DNA of 64,000 bases from Pseudobutyrivibrio ruminis DSM 9787 (GCF_900218035.1 NZ_OBMR01000010.1:1-64000), one strand, 5' to 3'. Shown: positions 26,310 to 34,742, counted from the stretch's first letter. Program-made: numbers and translations. Notes: generated by a model not told the origin, from the sequence alone.

Positions 26310-26396
26310 ATATAATTTAAGGCTAGCCAGATAATTCTGGCTAGCCTTAAATTATATGAGCCATGCTGTAGGCTTGTAGCCGTAACGGCATGGCTC
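26310..26396. terminator. Bidirectional terminator, perfect 22-bp stem, plus adjoining hairpin
   Basis: Arms 26310-26331 and 26336-26357 are perfect complements with loop TAAT, AT-rich at the base. They abut a second hairpin GAGCCATGC/GCATGGCTC (26358-26366, 26388-26396). Its loop, on the minus strand, is GTTACGGCTACAAGCCTAC (26368-26386), identical to 57652-57670. It lies between convergent genes. Confidence 0.75.
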
Positions 26397-26411
26397 TCTT
26401 AGTGTAGTGGC

Positions 26412-27992
26412 CTATCTAGGTGTTATACGTGTGTTGAGGTCTACGCCTGCGATTGCGCTGGCCTGCGCTACTACATTAGGGTCTGCACAGTTCTGATAGA
26501 AGGTGTAAGACATCTTCTTTGAACCGTCTACGTTGCAGAGTCCGTTGGCAAGGCCCTGTGCGATTTCACCTGGATCATCTTTTTCTCGTGAAAGAATCAT
26601 TCCATCAATGTGACTGTTGTTCATAGCAACAAGGTATGCATATACAACAGCTGCAGCTTGAAGGTTTTCACCTGAAAGTGATGTGTAGCCCTGCTCAGAA
26701 AGCTTTACAGTTCTTACAGCACCTGTTGGTGAAAGCATATCTTTCTGGCACATGAAGTCTGTTACAACATCTATATTCTGAAGTGAAATGTAAGGTGAGT
26801 TCTGACTGTGTGTTAAGCTGCCAGAAGGTGCCCATGGTGTTGCACTTGTAAGTGGCGTCATGTAAGCATGTGTTGCAAGTCTCCAGTCTACATTTCCTTC
26901 TGCCTTAATCATTGAATTAAACTGTACTAAGAAAGACTTACCAGCATAGTAATTTGCTGCACCAGCTCTAGCCCACTGCTGATCTGTACAAACGTATACA
27001 TTAGCTGTTGCGTTTTCAGATTTGATTCCGTTGTACATAACACGGAACGCATTTGTATATTGCTGAGTGAAAGCCTCTAATGAACCGCAGTTCATGTAAT
27101 TCCAATCGCCCCAAGCATTTACTTCATTTCCAATGATATAGTTATCAACCTGACCGAATCCGTGGCCTGAGTATCTGTTTCCAAGGAATGCGGCAGCAGC
27201 GCTAAGGATATCTACACCTTCAGCTGTTGATGCATTCAAACCATAGTAATTGTGAAGTCCTAATCCATCATAAGAATAAGGATTAATAAATTCTGTCTGA
27301 GCTGCCTGGTCAACAACAATAATTAATGTAACCTGGCATCCCATTCCGTTGTATTTTCTAATAGCGTTGTCATATCCAGAAAGTCTAGCTGTCTCAAAGT
27401 GATAAATCTTTCCGTTATAATTATATGAACCGCCACCATTTGAAATCCATGAAAGTGGAAGAGTTAACTGAACCTGTTGGCAACCAAGGTCTCTTGGCTG
27501 GTTCTTATTAAAAGTTGCAACATCAAGTGCTGGAAGAATACCCTTCTTTCCATAATCCATTCTTGCACATGCATATGTAGCACATCCTTCAGGATTTGTA
27601 ATGTACATGCTGTTTGAAACTGGTGAAAGAGCGCCGCCCTTCATAACACAAACTGTAAACTTCTTGAAGAGCATTGTGCTTGCAGTTCCTTTTCCAAGTG
27701 GAACAGAGAATGTTGCCCCAGAAGCTGCTGTAGCCTGAGCTACATCAATACCTAATGGTGCTGTCTGGTTTGCGTCAGATGCTACAAGGTGGAATAAACC
27801 ATCCTCTGATGATGCTGCACCGGAAGTTGTAACAACAACATCTGCGCCTTGAATCAAAGCTGCAGCGATTGTGACACCGCTAGCTGCTGCCTTTGTTTTT
27901 GCCTCTGCGTTAAGGCTAGGTACTGCTAGAAATGCACTAAGCGAAAAAACTAATGCAAATGCAATACTAGCAATTCTTTTAGAAATCTTCAT
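26412..27992 (-). CDS. Secreted DUF5722 protein, glycoside-hydrolase-like
   Basis: 526 residues. Signal peptide KRIASIAFALVFSLSAFLAVPSLNAEAKT, then a beta-sandwich-like N-terminal region (about 35-135) and a long C-terminal domain typical of DUF5722. Two motifs look like a clan GH-A TIM-barrel catalytic pair: VDNYIIGNEVNAWGDW (Asn-Glu, acid/base) and RTVKLSEQGYTS (Glu, nucleophile) near residue 435, about 150 residues apart. Substrate is unknown; an extracellular polysaccharide is likely. It is divergent from a LacI gene with a LacI-type operator between them, so it may belong to the same sugar regulon (inference). No cell-wall anchor is seen. Confidence 0.8.
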   Translation of the reverse strand: MKISKRIASIAFALVFSLSAFLAVPSLNAEAKTKAAASGVTIAAALIQGADVVVTTSGAASSEDGLFHLVASDANQTAPLGIDVAQATAASGATFSVPLGKGTASTMLFKKFTVCVMKGGALSPVSNSMYITNPEGCATYACARMDYGKKGILPALDVATFNKNQPRDLGCQQVQLTLPLSWISNGGGSYNYNGKIYHFETARLSGYDNAIRKYNGMGCQVTLIIVVDQAAQTEFINPYSYDGLGLHNYYGLNASTAEGVDILSAAAAFLGNRYSGHGFGQVDNYIIGNEVNAWGDWNYMNCGSLEAFTQQYTNAFRVMYNGIKSENATANVYVCTDQQWARAGAANYYAGKSFLVQFNSMIKAEGNVDWRLATHAYMTPLTSATPWAPSGSLTHSQNSPYISLQNIDVVTDFMCQKDMLSPTGAVRTVKLSEQGYTSLSGENLQAAAVVYAYLVAMNNSHIDGMILSREKDDPGEIAQGLANGLCNVDGSKKMSYTFYQNCADPNVVAQASAIAGVDLNTRITPR

Positions 27993-28220
27993 ATATCATA
28001 GCTCCTTTCAGCCGATGAATCTTCTCCGGTAGCCGGAGTCATTTAAAAATATATCATGATTATTATTAAAAATCATAGAAATTATAAAATATACAAGAAA
28101 ATAACATAGAAAAAACATAAATCTTTTTCACAAAATTTTCATAGCTGATTTGTGAGAATGGACGAAATAGTCCCGGAGTTATTGACTGGAGAGGCATAAA
28201 GAGCTAATATCAACTCGTAC

Positions 28221-28246
28221 TGGAAACGTTACCAGTAACGGTTCCA
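28221..28246. promoter_or_regulatory. LacI-type operator between DUF5722 gene and lacI-like gene
   Basis: TGGAAACGTTAC (28221-28232) and GTAACGGTTCCA (28235-28246) form a 12-bp inverted repeat with one mismatch. Its left part TGGAAACGTTACCA is one base from a symmetric LacI/CcpA-class operator. The remaining gap (27993-28337) holds an AT-rich stretch and no gene that I can support. Confidence 0.75.
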
Positions 28247-28337
28247 GAATAACTAAATATAGCTCTTAACAGGACGGATTAGGCCCCGAAATGTTAAATA
28301 AAAAGGCTATGTGAGTTCAATAAAGGAAGGAAAAATC

Positions 28338-29342
28338 ATGACAATTAAAGACATTGCACGTTTATCAGGTGTAAGTGTCAGTACCGTGTCAAGGGTGCTT
28401 AATGACCATCCTGATGTAAGCGAGGAAGCTAAGGAAAAGGTATTAGCTGTTGTGCAAGAGTACAACTATATACCTAACACTAGCGCAAGGGAGCTTGGTA
28501 GGACTTCCTCAGACAACATAGGAGTTGTTGTGAGAGGACTGTCTAACCCATTCTACACAAAGATTATTACAGAGATTGGAAGCGGAATTGAAAAGGCTGG
28601 ATACACTATGGTGATGCAGCAAATCGCAGCAGGCGAGGATGAGATTATGACCGCCGCCAAAATGGAAAGGGATAAGAAGCTCCAAGGTCTGATTTTTCTT
28701 GGAGGAAATTTGGATTATACAAAGGAACGAATGACTAGCATCAATGTTCCTTATGTATGTTGTACATTCAATAATCAGTATGGAACATTAGATAAATCTG
28801 ATTATTCGAGTGTATGTATAGATGATAACCAGGCTGCTTATGATGCAGTGGAATATTTGGTTAATGAAGGCCGCAGAAAGATAGTTGTTTTGCTATCAGG
28901 AGTGGAGGATGGCTCAGTCAGTCAGGTGAGATTTGCCGGCTATAAACGAGCATTAAAAGATTTTGGAATACAACTAGATGAAAATCTGATAATAGAAATC
29001 AATAGTTTCAATATTGCGGATGCCTATTCAGGCATGAAAGATTGGCTAAAAAAGAATAGAGAATTCACAGCGGTGTTTGCTATCTCAGATAATATGGCAA
29101 TGGGAGCGATGAAAGCTTTGAGGGAAGCTGGTAAAAAGATGCCAGAGGACGTTGCGGTTATTGCGATAGATGGAATTGAAGCTTCTGAATACATGAATCC
29201 TGTGTTATCAACTCTATGTCAGCCAATGGAAAAAATGGGCAGTGAAGCAGTGAAATTGTTGGTAGATATCATTAATGGAAAAAGCACATACAGACATGTG
29301 ATTCTTCCAACTACTTTAAGAGAAGGTGAGACTCTTAAGTAG
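28338..29342 (+). CDS. LacI-family transcriptional regulator of the maltodextrin operon
   Basis: 334 residues. N-terminal HTH TIKDIARLSGVSVSTVSRVLNDHP with hinge helix NTSARELGR, then a periplasmic-binding-protein-like sugar domain (NIGVVVRGLSNPFYTKI; FAISDNMAMGAMKALREAGKK; VIAIDGIEASEYMNP). A GTG at 28311 would add nine residues; ATG 28338 follows AAGGAAGG and starts the HTH properly. It is upstream of and co-directional with the binding protein, permeases and malQ. With the operator at 28221-28246, autoregulation and control of the transport operon are likely. Confidence 0.93.
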   Translation: MTIKDIARLSGVSVSTVSRVLNDHPDVSEEAKEKVLAVVQEYNYIPNTSARELGRTSSDNIGVVVRGLSNPFYTKIITEIGSGIEKAGYTMVMQQIAAGEDEIMTAAKMERDKKLQGLIFLGGNLDYTKERMTSINVPYVCCTFNNQYGTLDKSDYSSVCIDDNQAAYDAVEYLVNEGRRKIVVLLSGVEDGSVSQVRFAGYKRALKDFGIQLDENLIIEINSFNIADAYSGMKDWLKKNREFTAVFAISDNMAMGAMKALREAGKKMPEDVAVIAIDGIEASEYMNPVLSTLCQPMEKMGSEAVKLLVDIINGKSTYRHVILPTTLREGETLK

Positions 29343-29428
29343 GTAATTCTCTTGGTTTTTACAAAGGAGGTATAGAGTCCTTTGTTGAAACATAGAAATT
29401 ATCATACACAAAAAGGAGAGTGTAAGAA

Positions 29429-30739
29429 ATGAAGATGAAGAAAGTATTGGCATTAGGGTTAATCGCAATGATGTCGACAGCTGCATTTGCAGGCTGTGGT
29501 TCAAGCGAAAGCAGTGATGGTGGTTCTGCTAGCACAGGCGATAGTGCAAGTGGACAGGTTTATTATCTTAACTTCAAGCCAGAGGCAGATGAGGCTTGGC
29601 AGGAAATCGCTGCACAGTACACAGAAGAGACAGGTGTTCCTGTAACAGTTATTACAGCAGCTTCTGGTACATACGAGGAGACATTGTCATCTGAGATTAT
29701 TAAAGACGAAGCTCCTACATTATTCCAGGTAAATGGTCCAGTAGGTCTCGCTAACTGGAAGGACTATTGCTATGACCTTAAGGGTTCATCTCTTTATGAT
29801 GAGTTAACAAGCGATTCATTCGCACTTTATGATGGAGATGCTGTTGCAGGTATTGCATATGTAATCGAGTCTTATGGACTTATCGTAAACACAGAATTAC
29901 TTGACCAGGCTGGATACTCACTTGATGATATCGCAAGCTTTGATGACTTAAAGAAAGTTGCAGAGGATATTACAGCTCGTTCAGGTGAGCTTGGATTCTC
30001 AGCATTTACATCAGCAGGTATGGATGGTTCTTCTGATTGGAGATTCAAGACACACCTTGCAAACCTTCCTATTTACTTCGAGTATCAGGATAAGGGCATT
30101 GATTCTACAGATGCTATCGAAGGAACATACCTTGATAACTACAAGGCTATGTGGGATCTTTATATCAACAACGCAACATGTGATCCTTCTGAGTTAGCTG
30201 GTAAGACTGGTGATGATGCAGAAAATGAATTTGCAGAGGGCCAGGCAGTATTCTATCAGAATGGTTCATGGGAATATAAGAACCTTACAGATAAGGGTAT
30301 GACAGATGATCAGCTTGCAATGATTCCAATTTACATTGGCGCAGGCGATGAGGCTAATCAGGGACTTTGCACAGGTACAGAGAACTACTGGTGTGTAAAC
30401 TCTGAAGCATCAGAAGAAGATATTCAGGCAACAATTGATTTCCTTACATGGATGGTTACATCTGAGGCAGGTACACAGATGCTTTCTGAAAACATCGGTG
30501 TAATTCCTTTCAAGAATGCAGCAGATACAACTAACCTTTTCGTACTTAACGATAGAGCATACACAGAAGCAGGTAAGACACCAGTTTCTTGGAACTTCAC
30601 AACTATGCCTTCAGAAGAATGGAAGAATGGCGTAGGTAGTGCTCTTACAGCATATGCAGCAGGCACAGGTTCATGGGACGATGTTGTTTCAGCATTCGTT
30701 GATGGCTGGGCATCAGAATACGCTGCAGCTAATAACTAA
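29429..30739 (+). CDS. ABC transporter sugar-binding lipoprotein (CUT1, maltodextrin type)
   Basis: 436 residues. Lipoprotein signal with lipobox AFAGCG (Cys about residue 23), Ser/Gly-rich linker, then a type I extracellular solute-binding domain (YYLNFKPEADEAWQEIAAQYTEETG, FQVNGPVGLANWKDYC, AVFYQNGSWEY, NIGVIPFKNAAD). It captures an oligosaccharide; linkage to a 4-alpha-glucanotransferase indicates maltodextrins. Start after AAAAGGAG. A stable hairpin at 30782-30805 after the gene probably keeps its message above that of the permeases, a common arrangement for binding proteins. Confidence 0.93.
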   Translation: MKMKKVLALGLIAMMSTAAFAGCGSSESSDGGSASTGDSASGQVYYLNFKPEADEAWQEIAAQYTEETGVPVTVITAASGTYEETLSSEIIKDEAPTLFQVNGPVGLANWKDYCYDLKGSSLYDELTSDSFALYDGDAVAGIAYVIESYGLIVNTELLDQAGYSLDDIASFDDLKKVAEDITARSGELGFSAFTSAGMDGSSDWRFKTHLANLPIYFEYQDKGIDSTDAIEGTYLDNYKAMWDLYINNATCDPSELAGKTGDDAENEFAEGQAVFYQNGSWEYKNLTDKGMTDDQLAMIPIYIGAGDEANQGLCTGTENYWCVNSEASEEDIQATIDFLTWMVTSEAGTQMLSENIGVIPFKNAADTTNLFVLNDRAYTEAGKTPVSWNFTTMPSEEWKNGVGSALTAYAAGTGSWDDVVSAFVDGWASEYAAANN

Positions 30740-30781
30740 AGAAAGACTCTTTTTAGAGTATTTTTTCTTCTTTTATTCTTA

Positions 30782-30814
30782 GGAGGGCGAGGCCTAACGC
30801 CCTCCAAATTTTTT
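30782..30814 (+). terminator. Intra-operon hairpin/attenuator after the binding protein
   Basis: Stem GGAGGGCG/CGCCCTCC (30782-30789, 30798-30805) with AAATTTTTT after it. A weaker ACTCT/AGAGT hairpin with TTTTTT lies just upstream (about 30746-30766). Read-through would feed the permease genes. Confidence 0.75.
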
Positions 30815-30830
30815 GGGATTGGAGATTGCT

Positions 30831-31682
30831 ATGGAGAAAGCTATTAGAAAATACTGGCCCATATTTGTACTACCTACTTTAGCCGCTTTTTGCGTCGGTT
30901 TTATATATCCATTTGTACAAGGTTTGTATTTATCATTCTGTAAATTTACAACTATTAAAAAAGCAACATTTATTGGAGTAGACAATTACGCGTATGCAAT
31001 ACTAGATAGTGAGTTTTGGCATTCATTCTGGTTTACAGCGCTTTTTACTGTGGTATCCACAGTGTTAATAAATGTAATAGCATTTGCTATTGCTCTGGCA
31101 CTTACAAACAAAATAAAAGCATCTAACTTTTTTAGAACAGTTTTCTTTATGCCAAACCTAATCGGTGGAATTGTTCTTGGATATATTTGGCAGATACTTT
31201 TAAACTGCGTTCTTTCACTTTTGGAAAAGCCACTTCTTGCTCTTAATGCAACATACGGATTTATCGGTTTGACAATTCTTATGTGCTGGCAGCAAATTGG
31301 TTATATGATGATCATCTACATCGCAGGACTTCAATCTATTCCTGATGATTATATTGAAGCTGCAAAGATTGATGGCGCTACAACAAATCAGATACTTTTC
31401 CGAGTTAAGATTCCAAATGTAATGCCTTCAATTACAATTTGTACTTTCCTTACAATCACTAATGGATTCAAGCTATTTGATCAGAACCTGGCATTGACAG
31501 GCGGCGAACCTGCACATGCATCAGAGATGCTTGCTCTTAATATTTACAACACCTTCTACAGCCGTACAGGCCCTCAGTGGAAAGGCTATGGTCAGGCAAA
31601 GGCTGTTATCTTCTGTATTATGGTAATCATTATCTCCATGATTCAGTTGAAGTTTACTAAATCAAAGGAGGTGCAGCAGTAA
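30831..31682 (+). CDS. ABC sugar permease, MalF-like
   Basis: 283 residues with six transmembrane helices. The cytoplasmic EAA loop reads YIEAAKIDGATTNQILFRVKIPNVMP, the contact site for the ATPase. N-terminal helix region YWPIFVLPTLAAFCVGFIYPF. It forms the channel with the next gene product. In-frame TTG at 30813 lies within the terminator region; ATG 30831 follows GGAG. The next ATG overlaps its stop (TAATG). No ATP-binding subunit is encoded here, so a shared MsmK/MalK-type ATPase elsewhere is expected. Confidence 0.93.
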   Translation: MEKAIRKYWPIFVLPTLAAFCVGFIYPFVQGLYLSFCKFTTIKKATFIGVDNYAYAILDSEFWHSFWFTALFTVVSTVLINVIAFAIALALTNKIKASNFFRTVFFMPNLIGGIVLGYIWQILLNCVLSLLEKPLLALNATYGFIGLTILMCWQQIGYMMIIYIAGLQSIPDDYIEAAKIDGATTNQILFRVKIPNVMPSITICTFLTITNGFKLFDQNLALTGGEPAHASEMLALNIYNTFYSRTGPQWKGYGQAKAVIFCIMVIIISMIQLKFTKSKEVQQ

Positions 31683-32524
31683 TGAAAGCAAAAGAGAGAA
31701 TTGCCAAGGGTATTTTATTTATTGTTTTATGCATTTTGGCTGTACTTTGGATTTATCCAGTATTTATGATATTAATCAACTCACTTAAGGGTGATACATT
31801 TATCAGCACTAACACAGTTTTTCAACTGCCAGATGCGAAGAGCTTTATAGGTCTTGAAAACTATAAGGATGCTCTTTCTTCAAAGGGATTTGCAGCAGCT
31901 TTTGGATACAGCTTAGTTATCACAGTCACATCTGATGTGCTTATTTTGCTTGGTACATCCATGTGCGCTTGGTACATAACACGAGTTCACGGAATGCTCT
32001 CAAAAGTATGCTATGCTCTTTTCGTGTTTTCAATGGTAGTTCCATTCCAAATGCTTATGTTCACACTTTCATCTACAGCTGATAGATTGGATTTGGACAC
32101 ACCATTCAATATATGTATAATATATTTAGGTTTTGGCGCTGGACTTGCGGTGTTTATGTTTACAGGTTTCATGAAATCAATTCCTCTGGAAATTGAGGAA
32201 GCAGCAATGATTGATGGCTGTAATCCAATCCAGACATTTTTCCAAATTGTTTTACCTATATTGAAGCCAACACTTATTTCGGTAGCTATACTTGAAACAA
32301 TGTGGCTTTGGAATGATTATTTATTACCATATCTTGTTCTAGACCGTAAGAAATATATGACTATTCCAATACTTATTCAGTATTTCCGCGGCAGCTATGG
32401 ACATGTTGAAATGGGACCTATGATGGCATGCATCATGATGACAGTTTTACCAATCATCATCATGTACATTTGCCTTCAGAAATATATTATCAAAGGCGTA
32501 ATTGCTGGAGCTGTAAAAGGCTAG
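31682..32524 (+). CDS. ABC sugar permease, MalG-like
   Basis: 280 residues with six transmembrane helices and EAA loop LEIEEAAMIDGCNPIQTFFQIVLPILKP. The N-terminus (GILFIVLCILAVLWIYPVFMILINSLK) and periplasmic NYKDAL segment are typical of CUT1 MalG-type permeases. Start overlaps the stop of the MalF-like gene by one base, so the pair is translationally coupled. Followed 10 bases later by malQ. Confidence 0.93.
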   Translation: MKAKERIAKGILFIVLCILAVLWIYPVFMILINSLKGDTFISTNTVFQLPDAKSFIGLENYKDALSSKGFAAAFGYSLVITVTSDVLILLGTSMCAWYITRVHGMLSKVCYALFVFSMVVPFQMLMFTLSSTADRLDLDTPFNICIIYLGFGAGLAVFMFTGFMKSIPLEIEEAAMIDGCNPIQTFFQIVLPILKPTLISVAILETMWLWNDYLLPYLVLDRKKYMTIPILIQYFRGSYGHVEMGPMMACIMMTVLPIIIMYICLQKYIIKGVIAGAVKG

Positions 32525-32534
32525 GAGAGAGAAT

Positions 32535-34061
32535 ATGAAAAGAAGTAGCGGTATTTTACTGCCTATATCTTCATTGCCATCTGCATATGGCATTGGCACA
32601 TTTGGAAAGGCAGCGTACAAATTTGCAGATTTTTTGAAAGCTTCAGGTCAGAAGTATTGGCAGGTTTTACCACTGGGCCCAACAAGCTATGGCGATAGCC
32701 CATACCAAAGCTTTTCTACCTTTGCCGGAAACCCTTATTTCATAGATCTTGAAATGCTGATAGAGGAAAAGCTTCTTACAAAAAAGGAAGTAGAGGCTGA
32801 AAACTGGGGGACAAATCCTAGATACGTGGATTATGGACAAATCTACAGTAGCAGATTCAAGATTCTTGAAAAGGCAAAGGAAAGAGGCTACAAGGCTGCG
32901 TTAGGGGATATTTCTCACTTTAAGAAAAACAATCCATGGGTAGAGAACTATGCTTTATTTATGTCTATTAAAAAGCATTTTGGACAGCTTAGTTGGCAAG
33001 AGTGGCCAGAGGAAGATATTCGTCTTCACAAGCCAGAGGCCGTAGAAAAATACAGAAAGCTATTAGAAAAGGATATTGAATTCTTTATATACATTCAGTA
33101 CTTATTCTTCAAGCAGTGGACAAGGCTTAAAAAATACATCAATGATTTAGGAATAGAAATCATTGGAGATTTACCAATATATGTAGCGCTTGACTCATGT
33201 GATGTTTGGGCTGAGCCAGAATTCTTTAGTCTGGATGAGGAAAACTATCCAGTTGAAGTGGCCGGTGTTCCACCAGATTACTTCAGCGAGGACGGTCAGC
33301 TTTGGGGCAATCCATGTTACAACTGGAAAGCATTAAAGAAGGATGGCTATCGCTGGTGGATTCGTAGAATAGAAGGTGCTGCAAAGCTCTACGATGTATT
33401 GCGCATCGATCACTTCAGAGGATTTGATGAATACTGGGCTGTGCCAGCAGGACAAAAGACTGCAAAGAAGGGTAAATGGAAGAAAGGCCCTGGAATGGAT
33501 TTGGTAGGTCTCTTATCTGAAAAATTCCCAAATATCGAATTCATAGCAGAGGATTTAGGAGAACCATCTCCAACTGTTGTGGAGCTTCTACATGACAGCA
33601 AGTGGCCAGGCATGAAGGTTCTTGAGTTTGCATTCGATTCAGGAGAACCAAACAACTACCAGCCACACACATACGACAAAAACTGTGTATGCTACACTGG
33701 CACCCACGACAATGCGACAGTCATGGAATGGTACCAGGAAGCCAACAAAAAAGACAAAGAATATGCCAGCAAGTATCTAGGCATCTCCAAATCAGAGGGC
33801 TTTAACTGGGGCATGATTCGCGGCGGAATGAGTTCTGTAGCCACTCTATTCGTAGCTCAGATGCAGGACTTTCTTGGCCTTGGCAAATACAACCGTATCA
33901 ACGTCCCAGGCACAGAATCAGGCAATTGGCAGTGGCGCCTCATCGAGGACGAAATCACAGACGACCTTGCAGAAAAAATCTACAAAATGTCTGTCATGTA
34001 CGACCGCACAAAGAAAAAAGAAACCCCTAAAAAGCCTGCTAAAACTAAGGCCAAAAAATAA
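32535..34061 (+). CDS. malQ: 4-alpha-glucanotransferase (amylomaltase, GH77)
   Basis: 508 residues. GH77 landmarks are all visible: RSSGILLPISSLPSAYGIGTFG, YWQVLPLGPTSYGDSPYQ, GDLPIYVALDSCDVW, LRIDHFRGFDEYW (catalytic Asp), FIAEDLGEPS (acid/base Glu), CYTGTHDNATVMEW (third carboxylate), and a C-terminal VPGTESGNWQWR. It transfers maltosyl units between maltodextrins and releases glucose. It completes the LacI-MalE-MalF-MalG operon as the intracellular processing enzyme. A Lys/Pro-rich tail (KKKETPKKPAKTKAKK) extends beyond the usual end. The giant rod element A begins 6 bases after the stop. Confidence 0.97.
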   Translation: MKRSSGILLPISSLPSAYGIGTFGKAAYKFADFLKASGQKYWQVLPLGPTSYGDSPYQSFSTFAGNPYFIDLEMLIEEKLLTKKEVEAENWGTNPRYVDYGQIYSSRFKILEKAKERGYKAALGDISHFKKNNPWVENYALFMSIKKHFGQLSWQEWPEEDIRLHKPEAVEKYRKLLEKDIEFFIYIQYLFFKQWTRLKKYINDLGIEIIGDLPIYVALDSCDVWAEPEFFSLDEENYPVEVAGVPPDYFSEDGQLWGNPCYNWKALKKDGYRWWIRRIEGAAKLYDVLRIDHFRGFDEYWAVPAGQKTAKKGKWKKGPGMDLVGLLSEKFPNIEFIAEDLGEPSPTVVELLHDSKWPGMKVLEFAFDSGEPNNYQPHTYDKNCVCYTGTHDNATVMEWYQEANKKDKEYASKYLGISKSEGFNWGMIRGGMSSVATLFVAQMQDFLGLGKYNRINVPGTESGNWQWRLIEDEITDDLAEKIYKMSVMYDRTKKKETPKKPAKTKAKK

Positions 34062-34066
34062 CCCAT

Positions 34067-34696
34067 ACTCCTACTCGCACCCCTAGTGTATGTAAAACTG
34101 GCTGCCCTCCGGGGGCCCTGCACCGGTCTGTATTGGGGAGTCGATTTCGCGAATATTATAGTTTTTCTTAGTGCAATAGGCGAGCATACTACAGGTGTCT
34201 TGTTGCGGGATGAACTTTTTCTGAATCTGTATTGGCTAGGACGGACACTATAATATTATTAATATGGATTTCCAAAGCTATGGTACCTTGGGTTCATATT
34301 ACATTCGCTAAGTAGAACTAAAAAAGAGATATTTGTATGTATGAGCACCGTGGCACATTCAACATCGTGTTTCAAGTGACCACTGCTGCCGCCGTCCTAG
34401 CGGCAGCTGCTCATCCATATCAAATATCTCTTTTTGTTCTACTAAGCTTATTCCAAAATCACCCAAAGGTATCCATAGTTTTTGAAATCCATATTCTAAT
34501 CAAGAACTGTGTGTCCGTCCATAGACATACAGATTCAGAAAATGTACAGACCTGCAAAAGACACCTGTAAATAAGTGTGCTCGCCTTGCACTTTAGAAAA
34601 ACATAATATTCATGCGATGACTCCCCAATACAGACCGGTGCAGGGCCCCGGAGGGCAGCCAGTTTATTGTACTTTTATGGGGGGGCGAGTAGGAGT
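34067..34696 (+). ncRNA. Giant rod-shaped structured element, copy A (candidate large ncRNA)
   Basis: 630 bp folding end to end. Outer 12-bp arms 34067-34078/34685-34696 are followed by a ~47-bp stem 34095-34142/34619-34665 with only a one-base bulge. Inner stems include GGTGTCTT/AAGACACC-like pairing (34193.../34557...), TTTTTCTGAATCTGTAT with its complement near 34528-34541, GGACGGACAC/GTGTCCGTCC, and AAAAGAGATATTTG/CAAATATCTCTTT. The tip (34346-34409) is a 64-nt core identical in copies B and C. It holds a hairpin GCTGCCGC/GCGGCAGC with a seven-base loop. Stem sequences differ from copies B and C while pairing is kept. There is no convincing gene. Transcription and strand are inferred. Confidence 0.65.
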
Positions 34697-34713
34697 TGGG
34701 TGGAGGTACGGTT

Positions 34714-34742
34714 TTGATTTCGAGGGGTATATGTGGTACAAT
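34714..34742 (+). promoter_or_regulatory. Promoter of the isomerase lipoprotein gene
   Basis: TTGATT (34714-34719), 17-bp spacer, TACAAT (34737-34742) preceded by TG. It starts 18 bases after the base of rod element A. Confidence 0.8.

Noticed and set aside
34337-34570. Open frame in rod A (and 59454-59723 in C) as ordinary protein-coding genes
   Set aside because: They lie across a perfect structural core, diverge quickly after it, have weak ribosome sites, and the conserved part shows no synonymous change. Kept only as a low-priority dual-function idea.
34067-34696. Rods as simple MITEs or insertion sequences
   Set aside because: A transposon family should share its terminal repeats; here the ends are the least conserved parts and differ completely between the copies, while the centre is conserved. 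No target duplications or transposase were seen.
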